Origin: Dyadobacter sp. LHD-138
GTDB taxonomy: Bacteria > Bacteroidota > Bacteroidia > Cytophagales > Spirosomataceae
NCBI RefSeq assembly: GCF_030929615.1
Contig: NZ_JAVFVU010000034.1
Span: 26,034-90,033, forward strand
Length of the DNA stretch: 64,000 nucleotides
Reading direction: 5' to 3'
Under the pieces are notes generated by a model, which did no database searches, had not been told where the DNA came from, and saw only the letters and a list, made by a program, of their open reading frames with translations. Both the position numbers and the translations under genes were made by a program. This document shows positions 1 through 8,507 of the stretch, one piece after another (the first letter of the stretch is position 1; each line of letters opens with the position of its first letter).

Positions 1-1620
1 TTTAAAAGCATGGTCAAACAGCTCACGGCCCATAACGGTTTCACGTAAAATATTTAACGCGGTCGCCGGTTTTGCATAGGCGTTAGGGCCGAGTCCGATC
101 ACGTTTTCAGCCGATGACATGATCGGGGATAATACCGATTTGTCCGAAGACATATAATCCGTGATGAACATAGGCTCGCCGCGGCGTGTCGGATAGTTGT
201 AATCCCATTCCTTTTCGGCAAGATACTGGCAGAAAGTATTTAAACCTTCGTCCATCCAAGCCCATTGACGTTCGTCAGAATTCACGATCATCGGGAAAAA
301 GTTGTGACCAACTTCGTGGATGATTACGCCGATCATGCCATATTTCGTTTGCTCGCTGTAAGTTCCATCTTCTTCCGGACGACCGCCATTGAAGCTGATC
401 ATCGGATATTCCATACCGCCACCCGAGGTTCCGTGGCAGGAAATAGCCACGGGATAAGGGTATTCGAAAGTACGGTCACCGTAAGATTTCAAAGTATGGG
501 CAACCGCGCGGGTTGAATATTGTTCCCAAAGCGGATTGCCTTCTTTGGGGTAAAACGACATACACCAGATCTTGCGGCCGTTTTTGTAGACATCACTTTG
601 CATGGCATCCCAGATAAATTTCCGGCTGCTTGAAAACGCAAAATCACGCACGTTATCCGCTTTGTAGATCCACGTCTTTTTACCAACTGATTTGTTTTCA
701 CGTTTTTCCGCTTTCTCGGCTTCGGCCTGGGTAACAATGATTACCGGGGTTTTTGACGTTTCCGCTTGTTTTAAACGTTGTTTTTGCGTGGCAGTTAATA
801 CCTGCGCATAGTTCTGGCATTCACCGGAAGCGGCAACGATATGGTCGGCCGGGGTGGTGATGGCTACATTGTAGTTCCCAAAGATCAGTGCGAATTCGCC
901 TTGTCCGAGGAACTGCTTGTGGTTCCATCCGTTTACGTCATCATAAGGTGCAAGACGGGGAAACCAGTGCGCGATAAAGTAGTTTGCGTTACCATCTTTC
1001 GGGAAAAACTCATAACCGCTGCGTCCGTAATATTCTGTGATGTTATACGCCCAGTCTACACCGAAAACAATACTCGTACCGGGTTTCAAAGGCGTTGGCA
1101 AATCAATACGCATCATCGTGTTGTTGATGGTATAATGCAGCGGATTGCCCGCTTTGTCCTTTACTTTGGCAATTTCATAGCCATACTCAACTTTTGGGTC
1201 GAGGGTAGAGCCACGGCCATTGTTCAATCCCTGAAGCTGAGTGGGGGTCATGCCTTTTTCATTAATGCTTCCGGTACGGCTTGCTGCACCAATACCATCT
1301 TTTTTGAAAAGGTTTTGCTCCAATTGCAGCCAGATGTATTTCAGTTCGTCCGGAGAATTGTTAAAAAAAGTAATGGTTTCAGAACCGATGATCCGACGTT
1401 TTTCGTCGTCCAGCTCGACCTTAATGTCATAGTCCGCACGCATCTGCCAGTACTCCTTGCCGGGAGCTCCGGATGCAGTCCTGTAGGTGTTCGGGGTAGG
1501 AAGTACAGTCCCCAACTGCTCGAAGCGGTCGTTGGCTTTGTAGTTTGGTGAAGTGGGGAGCTGCTGGGCTTTAATAGCCATTGCTAAGAGCAGCAAAAAA
1601 GGTAATAAGAGGTTTCTCAT
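1..1620 (-). CDS. M1 family zinc aminopeptidase, C-terminus cut by window edge
   Basis: This frame opens at 1618-1620 and runs off the left end of the window, so about 540 N-terminal residues are visible. The first 19 residues (MRNLLLPFLLLLAMAIKAQ) form a signal peptide, so the enzyme is exported. The zinc motif is complete: H435-E436-V-G-H439, then E458 in WMDEGLNTF, which is exactly the HEXXH-X18-E spacing of gluzincin M1 peptidases. A GGMEY segment upstream matches the GxMEN substrate loop of the family. M1 enzymes remove N-terminal residues from peptides. The gene lies 34 bp downstream of the HupE-like gene on the same strand, so the two may be co-transcribed. Export and Bacteroidota context suggest peptide scavenging in the periplasm or at the surface (inference). 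Confidence 0.93.
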   Translation of the reverse strand, partial: MRNLLLPFLLLLAMAIKAQQLPTSPNYKANDRFEQLGTVLPTPNTYRTASGAPGKEYWQMRADYDIKVELDDEKRRIIGSETITFFNNSPDELKYIWLQLEQNLFKKDGIGAASRTGSINEKGMTPTQLQGLNNGRGSTLDPKVEYGYEIAKVKDKAGNPLHYTINNTMMRIDLPTPLKPGTSIVFGVDWAYNITEYYGRSGYEFFPKDGNANYFIAHWFPRLAPYDDVNGWNHKQFLGQGEFALIFGNYNVAITTPADHIVAASGECQNYAQVLTATQKQRLKQAETSKTPVIIVTQAEAEKAEKRENKSVGKKTWIYKADNVRDFAFSSSRKFIWDAMQSDVYKNGRKIWCMSFYPKEGNPLWEQYSTRAVAHTLKSYGDRTFEYPYPVAISCHGTSGGGMEYPMISFNGGRPEEDGTYSEQTKYGMIGVIIHEVGHNFFPMIVNSDERQWAWMDEGLNTFCQYLAEKEWDYNYPTRRGEPMFITDYMSSDKSVLSPIMSSAENVIGLGPNAYAKPATALNILRETVMGRELFDHAFK

Positions 1621-1654
1621 AGGTAATCGGTGGTGTTGTTCAATAAACGCAGGT

Positions 1655-2275
1655 TTAATTTACAGATAATCCGAGTATTTCTCTAAAAAGCTGATTGTTA
1701 ATGATAAGCGATATTGCCATACCAACAATTATTCCTGATAAAATATCATTCCATCTCAATTTTGACAAGCGGAATAACTCAATGGCGGCGAACGCAATGC
1801 TCAGCACGACGAAAACGATAATAAGCTGCCCCAGCTCCAGTCCGACATTGAAGCCCAACAAAGGTTCGACGATGTCTGCCTCTTTACCCAGTAAGGCGCG
1901 TAAGTAATTGGAAAAACCTAACCCGTGAATGAGCCCGAAAGTAAGTGCAAGCGGATAGCGCGGACTGTAAGATTTTTCCTTGATGTAGGAGCTTTTAGGC
2001 GTTGTATGGAAAAAATTGAGGACTGCAGTGATCAGGATGGTGATCGGGATCAGCAGCTCGATTACCGCAGGATTCACGGAAACAAGCCCCAGGGTAGCAA
2101 GGGCAAGTGTGATCGAGTGCCCGATCGTGAAAGCGGTGACGAGAATAATTACTTTTTTCCAGTCAATCAGCGTGTAAATGGTACACAGCGCAATAATGAA
2201 AAGAATGTGGTCATAGCCGTTGGAATCCGTAATGTGATCGAAACCCAGTTGAAGATAAGCTTGAAATTCGGACAT
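1655..2275 (-). CDS. HupE/UreJ family integral membrane protein
   Basis: A 206-residue protein with about six hydrophobic segments. It carries family hallmarks: GYDHILFI near residue 18, HGLGFSNYL near the middle, and FNVGLELGQL in the C-terminal half, with conserved Asp/His/Glu inside the membrane. HupE/UreJ relatives are associated with nickel or cobalt delivery to hydrogenase and urease, but no nickel enzyme gene is visible here, so the substrate is unknown. It precedes the M1 peptidase gene by 34 bp; a shared transcript would pair a metal-type transporter with a metalloenzyme, which is only suggestive. Confidence 0.85.
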   Translation of the reverse strand: MSEFQAYLQLGFDHITDSNGYDHILFIIALCTIYTLIDWKKVIILVTAFTIGHSITLALATLGLVSVNPAVIELLIPITILITAVLNFFHTTPKSSYIKEKSYSPRYPLALTFGLIHGLGFSNYLRALLGKEADIVEPLLGFNVGLELGQLIIVFVVLSIAFAAIELFRLSKLRWNDILSGIIVGMAISLIINNQLFREILGLSVN

Positions 2276-2427
2276 GAAAAGGTAATTTGTTAAAGTGGGT
2301 TAGTCGAGCAGGATGTGACGACAGGTAAACTTGTCAAAACAAAGTTCCGAATATATTTCATTCGGAGAAGGAAAACAATGTTTGGGTAGAAATGAGGCGT
2401 ATTTTAAGAAAACTGTCGCCAAACAAC

Positions 2428-2457
2428 AAAAAAGACCGGAAGCATGCGCTCCCGGCC
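2428..2457 (-). terminator. Rho-independent terminator after the lipoprotein gene
   Basis: Reading the minus strand, the stem GGCCGGGAGC / GCTTCCGGTC (10 bp with two G-U pairs, 4-nt loop) is followed by a run of six T. It sits 34 bp past the stop of the 2491-3834 gene and separates the receptor/lipoprotein unit from the HupE gene. Confidence 0.8.
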
Positions 2458-2490
2458 TTTTCAAATTCTGACACCAATTATATAAGATTG

Positions 2491-3834
2491 TTATTTCTTT
2501 AAGTCGTAGTTGGTATTTTGTGGATCCCAGTTAGCCCAGGTAGCAGTCCAGTCTGTTGTTCCAAATGCACCAGCGTAAGTAGTTGCTTCGAAGCCGGCAG
2601 GAAGCGTAGCGCCCGCTGTCAACAAAGGAGAACCTGCACCTGGAAGAGCATTTGGTTTTGCACCAAGCTTATTGAATGTTGCATCCATTTTAAGATCAGC
2701 AGTGGCAAGGATTGCATTTTTTGCACCAGCAGCTTTGAAAAGAACGTCAGTGATTCCTTCAACCTGAACTTTTGCAGTCGTAGTCAAAATCGTACCATCC
2801 ATTTTTATCAAACCAGATGTGAAATTGGCAATAGTCAAATCGTTTTCAACACGCAAACCTGAACGTGGCCATGCCCCTGTGAATACGCTATTGTAAATCG
2901 AAATAGCTGAGTTGCGACGAATACGCATCGCAGAAGCAAATTTGGCATCTGGTGTTCCGTCACCCATCGCAACAGTAACGTTTGCAAATTTAGCAGCAGT
3001 TTGTGGCGTAGCTGTGGTTCCATTGGCGTCGTTATCTGATTCAAATCCGTTTGAATCACCAGCCTGATCTGCAATGGCAGGGTCACGAAGGATGAAACCG
3101 TACTGGATCAATCCGCTGAAACCATTGTCAGTATCGAAATCGTCATCCAATCCACGGTAAGCGATCAGGTGTTTTGCATTTACAGTGCCACCAAACCATT
3201 CGAATGAATCATCTCCACCGTAAGAAGCCTGTACGTAATCTATTTTAGTTCCCGATCCAACACCTCCGAAAGTGAAGCTGTTGATTTCTTTGTTTGTTTC
3301 GTAAGCGATACCAGCGAACTCAACACGAACATATTTCAATTCACCAGAGTTGTCAGCAACATCTGTGCCTCCAAAAGTTGATTTTTCTTCACCTTCTACC
3401 ACAGCCGGAGTTTTGTTAACCGGTGCTTTTCCTAAAAGAACCAATCCTCCCCAGTCACCTGCTTTACGTTGGCCAATTGGTTGGTTGGAAGTAAAAACGA
3501 TAGGTTTTTCAGCTGTACCAACGGCAATGATTTTAGCACCTGGTTTAATGAAAAGAGCACCTTTTGAAGCTTTGTCTCCTTTAATGATTGTACCTGGCTC
3601 AATCGTAAGTGTTGCACCTGCTTCAACATAAACAAAGCCGGTTAGTAGGTATTGATCTGTTGCTTTCCAGGTTGTATTGGTCGTAATGCTTCCGGAAACA
3701 GTATTTAATGTACCTGGAACAATTACCACCGGTGGTATCGGATCATCGTCATCATCGTCATTGTTACAAGCTACAAAACCTGCCATAACTAACCCGATCA
3801 TCAACAGGCTGAATAATTTGCTTACTTTTTTCAT
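2491..3834 (-). CDS. Outer-surface lipoprotein partner of a TonB-dependent receptor
   Basis: A 447-residue protein. The N-terminus has a lipoprotein signal ending GFVAC (Cys23), followed by an NNDDDDDD linker typical of Bacteroidota surface lipoproteins. The body is rich in Gly, Thr and Asn, with stretches such as VEAGATLTIEPGTIIKG that resemble parallel beta-helix rungs; no catalytic motif is recognised. It is not a SusD homologue. It starts 47 bp after the TonB-dependent receptor gene and ends at a terminator, so the two form one unit. Members of this family are often mislabelled multidrug transporter; the sequence gives no support for that. The likely role is ligand capture or a plug-like partner for the receptor (inference). 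Confidence 0.75.
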   Translation of the reverse strand: MKKVSKLFSLLMIGLVMAGFVACNNDDDDDDPIPPVVIVPGTLNTVSGSITTNTTWKATDQYLLTGFVYVEAGATLTIEPGTIIKGDKASKGALFIKPGAKIIAVGTAEKPIVFTSNQPIGQRKAGDWGGLVLLGKAPVNKTPAVVEGEEKSTFGGTDVADNSGELKYVRVEFAGIAYETNKEINSFTFGGVGSGTKIDYVQASYGGDDSFEWFGGTVNAKHLIAYRGLDDDFDTDNGFSGLIQYGFILRDPAIADQAGDSNGFESDNDANGTTATPQTAAKFANVTVAMGDGTPDAKFASAMRIRRNSAISIYNSVFTGAWPRSGLRVENDLTIANFTSGLIKMDGTILTTTAKVQVEGITDVLFKAAGAKNAILATADLKMDATFNKLGAKPNALPGAGSPLLTAGATLPAGFEATTYAGAFGTTDWTATWANWDPQNTNYDLKK

Positions 3835-3881
3835 ACAATTCGTTGTTTACTAATTGATTGCTTTGTTAGAAAATGGTGATA

Positions 3882-6698
3882 TTAAAATTTATAGGTAAGT
3901 CCAATTGTTGAGTACGTACCGCGACGATATTTTTGGTAGCTCTCATCAACTTTGGTGATTTTTCCGTCAAGATTACTATCCTGGATTAAGCGGAATTGTT
4001 GGTTAAGAAGGTCCTGAATCCCAAGTTTCAGTTCTATATGCTGACCGATCGCTTTGATGATGTTAAGGTCTATTACGTTACGTGGCATTTCGTAAACGGT
4101 CGGCTGAACTGCCTCATCTCCTACAAGGAATATTCTCTTTCCAATCACATTGTAAAGTGCATTCACCTGTAAGCCAAGAGCAGGCTCAGAGTAATAAATG
4201 CCCGTGTTAATCAGGTAGGGAGATTGTCCTTGTAATTGTCTGTTTGCTTCCTGACCGGCAAATCCTGTTAAAACATCACTCTTGATGACCGACGCATTCA
4301 GCACAAGCATCAGGTTGTTTACAAAGGCTGAGTTGGTAACTTCTTTAAGTGATTTGCGGACTTCAAGTTCTGCACCGTAGGCATAGGCACTTTTAGCGTT
4401 GTCAACCGAGAAAGTAACATTTGAACCTGAATATCTTACACGAGACTCGATCGGGTTTTTGAAATGTTTGTAAAAACCTGCGATGGAGATTACCTCACCG
4501 TCTTTTGGATAGAACTCATAACGCAAGTCAATGTTCTGGATGGATGGAGTTTTCAGATTAGGATTTCCAACACGCGATACATCGAAATTGAAATCATAAT
4601 AGTTAAATGGAGCCAATTCACGGAATTCAGGTCTGTTTACTGTGATGCTGTATGCCAGACGAAGCAGGGATTTTTCTGTGAAGTTATAGGCAAGATTTAT
4701 GGATGGAAGTGCGCGGAAAATTGGGTTGTTCACTTTCACTTTTGCTCCCGCACCTCTTTCCTGGCTTTGTAATTCCTGACGGTTAAATTCACCGCGGAAA
4801 CCAACGGAAGCATTAAATCGGGTTGTAAATGGCAGGTATGCGCCTACATAACCAGCTGCAAGTAAGTTTTGAGCTTTATACTTATCATCCGTATTGGTAT
4901 GCTCTACATAATATAGTTTATCAGCAGCGATGTTTGATTTGTTAAAAAACTGATCAGGCGTGCTATTTAAAATTTCAGACGAAACGCCTCCCGGGTTGTT
5001 AAGGTTGAACCAGCGTGCATTGAAAATACGGTCTTTGTATTCTGCCATACCGCCTGCACGCAGTTTGATCTGCATTTTTTCATCTCCTTCATAACCTCTT
5101 CTGTTGATACGGTGTTCGATATCAGCGCGGAATGAGCTAGCATATTCATTCAGTTTCGAAAAGAAACGTGCATTACGTGTTAAACTGGCACCACTTCCCT
5201 GTAAAGTTTCGATAACGAACGGGTCGTTTGAGCCAATGTTACGACTGGAAACAAAGCGGCGGAAATCAGGTTCGTCACGGTGAGTCCATCCAAAAGCACC
5301 CGTCCATTTGACCGTGGTTGCATCGGATACATCGTGCGTGCCGCTCAACTGGCCTGAATAAATACTTTTTGATTCGTATCTGAATGCATAATTCTGCACT
5401 TCACGACCGTTGTCATTGCTATATCCCTGACGGTAGGTTGTTTCCTTGTTGCTAAGCTGGTTGAATAAATTGCGGAATTCGATTTTGTGATTCGGGTTGA
5501 TAATAAATGCCCAGTTCGACATTGCACCCAAACGGGTGTTCTGTCCCAAAAACTGGTCTCTATAATTCAACTGAATTTCAGATGCTTTTTTTGTCGCGTC
5601 ATAGGCCAGGTAGCGGAACTGCTCGGTTGGCATGAACTGTGTTGTATGCGTGTAATTGACGTTGTTGAAGGTTGTCAGTTTTTTGTCGCCGACATTCATG
5701 CTTCTGTTGTAACCAACCGCCAGGCGAAGATCGGGACGAATATTTTTCGTTTGCAGGTTATAAAAATCCGTTAGGTTACGGAAGGCATTTAATGTTCTGT
5801 CAGACGGCGTATTTTCGTTGATGATCGTTTTTGTTTTTGGAAAGTTTGACGGCAGCACGCGATCTTTTGAACCAAATCCGATCCAGTCAAGCGAACCTCC
5901 TTTGTAATCTTTGGCATCGCGGAAAGTCGTTCCACCACGGAATGAAGTAGACGCGTTTACCGTAAAGCCATTCTCATCCGGAATAGTCTTCGTATAAATC
6001 TTGATCACACCACCCGCGAATTCTCCCGGCAAATCAGGTGCTCCTGACTTGTAAATCATAATACGGTCAATCGCCGAACTGGGAATTAGATCGAAGGAGA
6101 ATGATTTAACGTCAACTTCTGATGAAGGCGTTATAGCGTCATTAAGCATTACTGTGTTGTAACGCTCATTTAATCCGCGAATAATGACGAAACGGTCATC
6201 CTGAATGGATACTCCCGGAACACGACGAACGACCTGCGACGCATCTCTGTCCTGTGATTTTTGAATTTGCTGCGCAGAAATACCAACGGCAATTTGCTCT
6301 GCTTTTTTTATTTCAGTGATAACAGAAACGTCGGTGAACGTCTGACGCTGGCCTACAATTTTAACCTCTTGGAGGTTTGCAACATCTTCTTCAAGCGTTG
6401 CGTTGATAAGAACTGCCTGATTTGGATAAACAGTAACCTCAATTTCTTTGTTTTTGTAAGAAATGTAGCTTACAATGATTGTATGTTTCCCGGTTGGGAT
6501 ATTGTGAATGTCAAATTTACCTTCCGGATCTGTTGCGGTACCTATTGGAGGTGTTGTGCCTTTAAGAATAACGCTGGCACCGATGATGGTTTCTTTAGAC
6601 TTGGCGTCTAAGATTGTCCCTTTAATTGATCCTGTTTGAGCGTGAGCGAGTGCAGCAGAAAAAAAGACAAAGAGAAGTGCTAAAAATTTCGAGTTCAT
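3882..6698 (-). CDS. TonB-dependent outer-membrane receptor (non-SusC type)
   Basis: A 938-residue protein with signal peptide MNSKFLALLFVFFSAALAHA. An N-terminal carboxypeptidase-regulatory-like beta-sandwich (about residues 23-110, with IKGTILDAKSKETIIGASV) precedes a plug domain (about 135-245, with VVRRVPGVSIQDDRFVIIRG) and a long beta-barrel ending in an aromatic C-terminal strand (TIGLTYKF). It takes up a ligand across the outer membrane using TonB energy. It lacks the STN domain of sigma-regulated receptors and is paired with a non-SusD lipoprotein, so it is distinct from the SusC/SusD pair at 41.7-46.9 kb. The substrate cannot be read from the sequence. A TAnnTTTG box lies 35 bp upstream. 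Confidence 0.92.
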   Translation of the reverse strand: MNSKFLALLFVFFSAALAHAQTGSIKGTILDAKSKETIIGASVILKGTTPPIGTATDPEGKFDIHNIPTGKHTIIVSYISYKNKEIEVTVYPNQAVLINATLEEDVANLQEVKIVGQRQTFTDVSVITEIKKAEQIAVGISAQQIQKSQDRDASQVVRRVPGVSIQDDRFVIIRGLNERYNTVMLNDAITPSSEVDVKSFSFDLIPSSAIDRIMIYKSGAPDLPGEFAGGVIKIYTKTIPDENGFTVNASTSFRGGTTFRDAKDYKGGSLDWIGFGSKDRVLPSNFPKTKTIINENTPSDRTLNAFRNLTDFYNLQTKNIRPDLRLAVGYNRSMNVGDKKLTTFNNVNYTHTTQFMPTEQFRYLAYDATKKASEIQLNYRDQFLGQNTRLGAMSNWAFIINPNHKIEFRNLFNQLSNKETTYRQGYSNDNGREVQNYAFRYESKSIYSGQLSGTHDVSDATTVKWTGAFGWTHRDEPDFRRFVSSRNIGSNDPFVIETLQGSGASLTRNARFFSKLNEYASSFRADIEHRINRRGYEGDEKMQIKLRAGGMAEYKDRIFNARWFNLNNPGGVSSEILNSTPDQFFNKSNIAADKLYYVEHTNTDDKYKAQNLLAAGYVGAYLPFTTRFNASVGFRGEFNRQELQSQERGAGAKVKVNNPIFRALPSINLAYNFTEKSLLRLAYSITVNRPEFRELAPFNYYDFNFDVSRVGNPNLKTPSIQNIDLRYEFYPKDGEVISIAGFYKHFKNPIESRVRYSGSNVTFSVDNAKSAYAYGAELEVRKSLKEVTNSAFVNNLMLVLNASVIKSDVLTGFAGQEANRQLQGQSPYLINTGIYYSEPALGLQVNALYNVIGKRIFLVGDEAVQPTVYEMPRNVIDLNIIKAIGQHIELKLGIQDLLNQQFRLIQDSNLDGKITKVDESYQKYRRGTYSTIGLTYKF

Positions 6699-6732
6699 AT
6701 TTTAACGTGTCAGAAATAATTGTTTTCGACAG

Positions 6733-6740
6733 CAAAAGTA
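6733..6740 (-). promoter_or_regulatory. Bacteroidota -7 box for the TonB-dependent receptor
   Basis: TACTTTTG on the minus strand matches the Bacteroidota -7 consensus TAnnTTTG, 35 bp before the start at 6698. No convincing -33 TTTG was found at standard spacing, so this is a box-level prediction only. Confidence 0.5.
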
Positions 6741-6898
6741 GACTCCCAATATTACCTCAGTGTTATCTCAATATTATGGCTTGGTTATTTAAGATTAGTG
6801 ATTGTCGCTGTAAATCAATAAATTACAATGTGTGTGGTATTTATTCGACAAAATATAATCCGTTTGCCTGAACGGATTGCTTTTGTCGCCCGTCAGGC

Positions 6899-8380
6899 TC
6901 ATTCGGCGATACCGTTTCCTTTACTTGTTTTGAAATTTTCAAGATCATAAACATAGCCGTTGATCACGGCGTACTTCACAATATTGTTTTTCTTCAATAG
7001 AAATGTACCCGGACTCCCCAGTTCAGGCGTGCCGGCTGGTGGTGTTTTTCCATTCCTTAAAATATGAAACGGCTGGTCATAAACGGCGGACAGCAATTTT
7101 AGATCATTTTCCGGAGCGGCAAACTTTACATAGGTATAACCCTGCTTCATCAGGTTTTTTGCATCGAGTTTTTGTAGTTCCTGCACATTGGACAGGGTGG
7201 TCGGATAAACTTTTCCGTTTTCCAGCACAAGTCCCGAAGCATTGATTTCCTCTGTTCCGAAAACAGTCGATAAGTCGCCGTATTCTTCCACTCTCGCTGC
7301 GTAAAAGAACTTGGTAGCCTGTGCATAATTAACCTCATTGCGGTTGATACCAAGGTCGGAAAGATAGGTTTTTCCATCTTTATTCATGGTGGCGCCACGT
7401 ACGATCAGGTCGTAAAGTGACCGTCCATTTTCAGGAATAGTTTCATAATGGTCTTTATTTTCCCGGGCATAACTCCTTTCGGAAATGGCTTCGAATGCCG
7501 TTAACAAGGACATGAAGTTTAGTTTTCGGATGTATTGTTTTTCAGGATCACCGGCATATCCGCCAGACTCGATCAATATTAAAGTTGTTCCCCATTTTTG
7601 AAAATTATCCCCAAATGCACGGGGTTCATGGTCATCGGCGTACCTGCCAACCTGTCCCGGGATAAATTTTTGCAGGTTACGGTTCATCTTCACAATCAGC
7701 TGCATCGATTTTTCTCTGACGGCATTGATGGATCTTGGATAATCGTAAGCCGTAGCTAAAAAAGAAACCGTCGCTTTTTTCTCTGACCGACCAGCGGAAT
7801 ATCTTGGACTTTGGTCATGCAGATTGAACCCAAATTCAGGCTTGATCGTGTTTTGCAGCGCTTTCAGGATTTTTGCTTCGGGTGCCTGAAGAAACACGGC
7901 ATCCCGGTTTAAGTCAAATCCCTGCGCATTTCTTCGCTGGTATCTTTCGGCGCCATCGGGATTGAGCATCGGCACGAAATAGATCGTGGTACTGTCCAGA
8001 ATGGTTTTGCGCAGCTTATCAAAGCCATCGTTTTTGCCTTCCAGAAAGTTGAAAATATCAAAAGTTGCCATCGTTGCGGTTGGTTCATCGCCGTGCATCT
8101 GCGACCAGGCCATGATCTTATGCGGACCCTTTCCCACTTTGATCATCGTAATGCTGCGCCCTTCAAAGGATTCCCCGACTTTCGAGATTTCATAGGTTTT
8201 ATTGTTGTTTCTTTTGTTAATCAGCGGCTGAATATCCTGATGCTTAAAACGTCGGTTGGTCAGAGCGGTTTCCTTGTATTTGTCGTGCGACTGCATGAGT
8301 CTTTCCGCCAGATCCGTGGATTGGGAGAAAGTCTGTGCGATGAGGACAAGACTGATCAGCAGGGTTGACAGGTATTTCAT
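6899..8380 (-). CDS. Secreted M14 family zinc carboxypeptidase
   Basis: A 493-residue protein with signal peptide MKYLSTLLISLVLIAQTFS. M14 motifs are in order: QMHGDEPTATMA (first His and Glu zinc ligands), NPDGAERYQRRNAQGFDLNRD (substrate-binding Arg/Asn region), NLHDQSPRYS (third zinc His) and LIESGGYAGD (catalytic Glu region). It should remove C-terminal residues from peptides or act on cell-wall peptides after export. It is a close paralogue of the next gene upstream (8508-9929); the two share most motif contexts word for word. The remaining C-terminal part, about 200 residues, is a family-specific extension. The 127-bp gap between the paralogues holds a heptamer repeat array. Confidence 0.9.
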   Translation of the reverse strand: MKYLSTLLISLVLIAQTFSQSTDLAERLMQSHDKYKETALTNRRFKHQDIQPLINKRNNNKTYEISKVGESFEGRSITMIKVGKGPHKIMAWSQMHGDEPTATMATFDIFNFLEGKNDGFDKLRKTILDSTTIYFVPMLNPDGAERYQRRNAQGFDLNRDAVFLQAPEAKILKALQNTIKPEFGFNLHDQSPRYSAGRSEKKATVSFLATAYDYPRSINAVREKSMQLIVKMNRNLQKFIPGQVGRYADDHEPRAFGDNFQKWGTTLILIESGGYAGDPEKQYIRKLNFMSLLTAFEAISERSYARENKDHYETIPENGRSLYDLIVRGATMNKDGKTYLSDLGINRNEVNYAQATKFFYAARVEEYGDLSTVFGTEEINASGLVLENGKVYPTTLSNVQELQKLDAKNLMKQGYTYVKFAAPENDLKLLSAVYDQPFHILRNGKTPPAGTPELGSPGTFLLKKNNIVKYAVINGYVYDLENFKTSKGNGIAE

Positions 8381-8409
8381 GGTGCCGTTAATTTTAAAAG
8401 TATTTTAAG

Positions 8410-8451
8410 TAGCTGTTGGCAATTAGCTATATGCAATTAGCTCAATGACCG
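8410..8451. repeat. Degenerate heptamer array between the two M14 genes
   Basis: Six consecutive 7-bp units in register: TAGCTGT, TGGCAAT, TAGCTAT, ATGCAAT, TAGCTCA, ATGACCG. They resemble the short tandemly repeated heptamers (STRR) known from cyanobacteria, and match in style the arrays at 59.7 and 60.8 kb. Confidence 0.6.
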
Positions 8452-8507
8452 GATGATTAATAGCTTATTATAAAAATCAATAATGTAAACTAATTTTTGA
8501 CTACTAC

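Noticed and set aside
841..1551. A 236-codon open frame on the plus strand
   Set aside because: It lies fully antisense to the M1 aminopeptidase gene, whose zinc motif and spacing are perfect; the plus-strand translation has no recognisable features.
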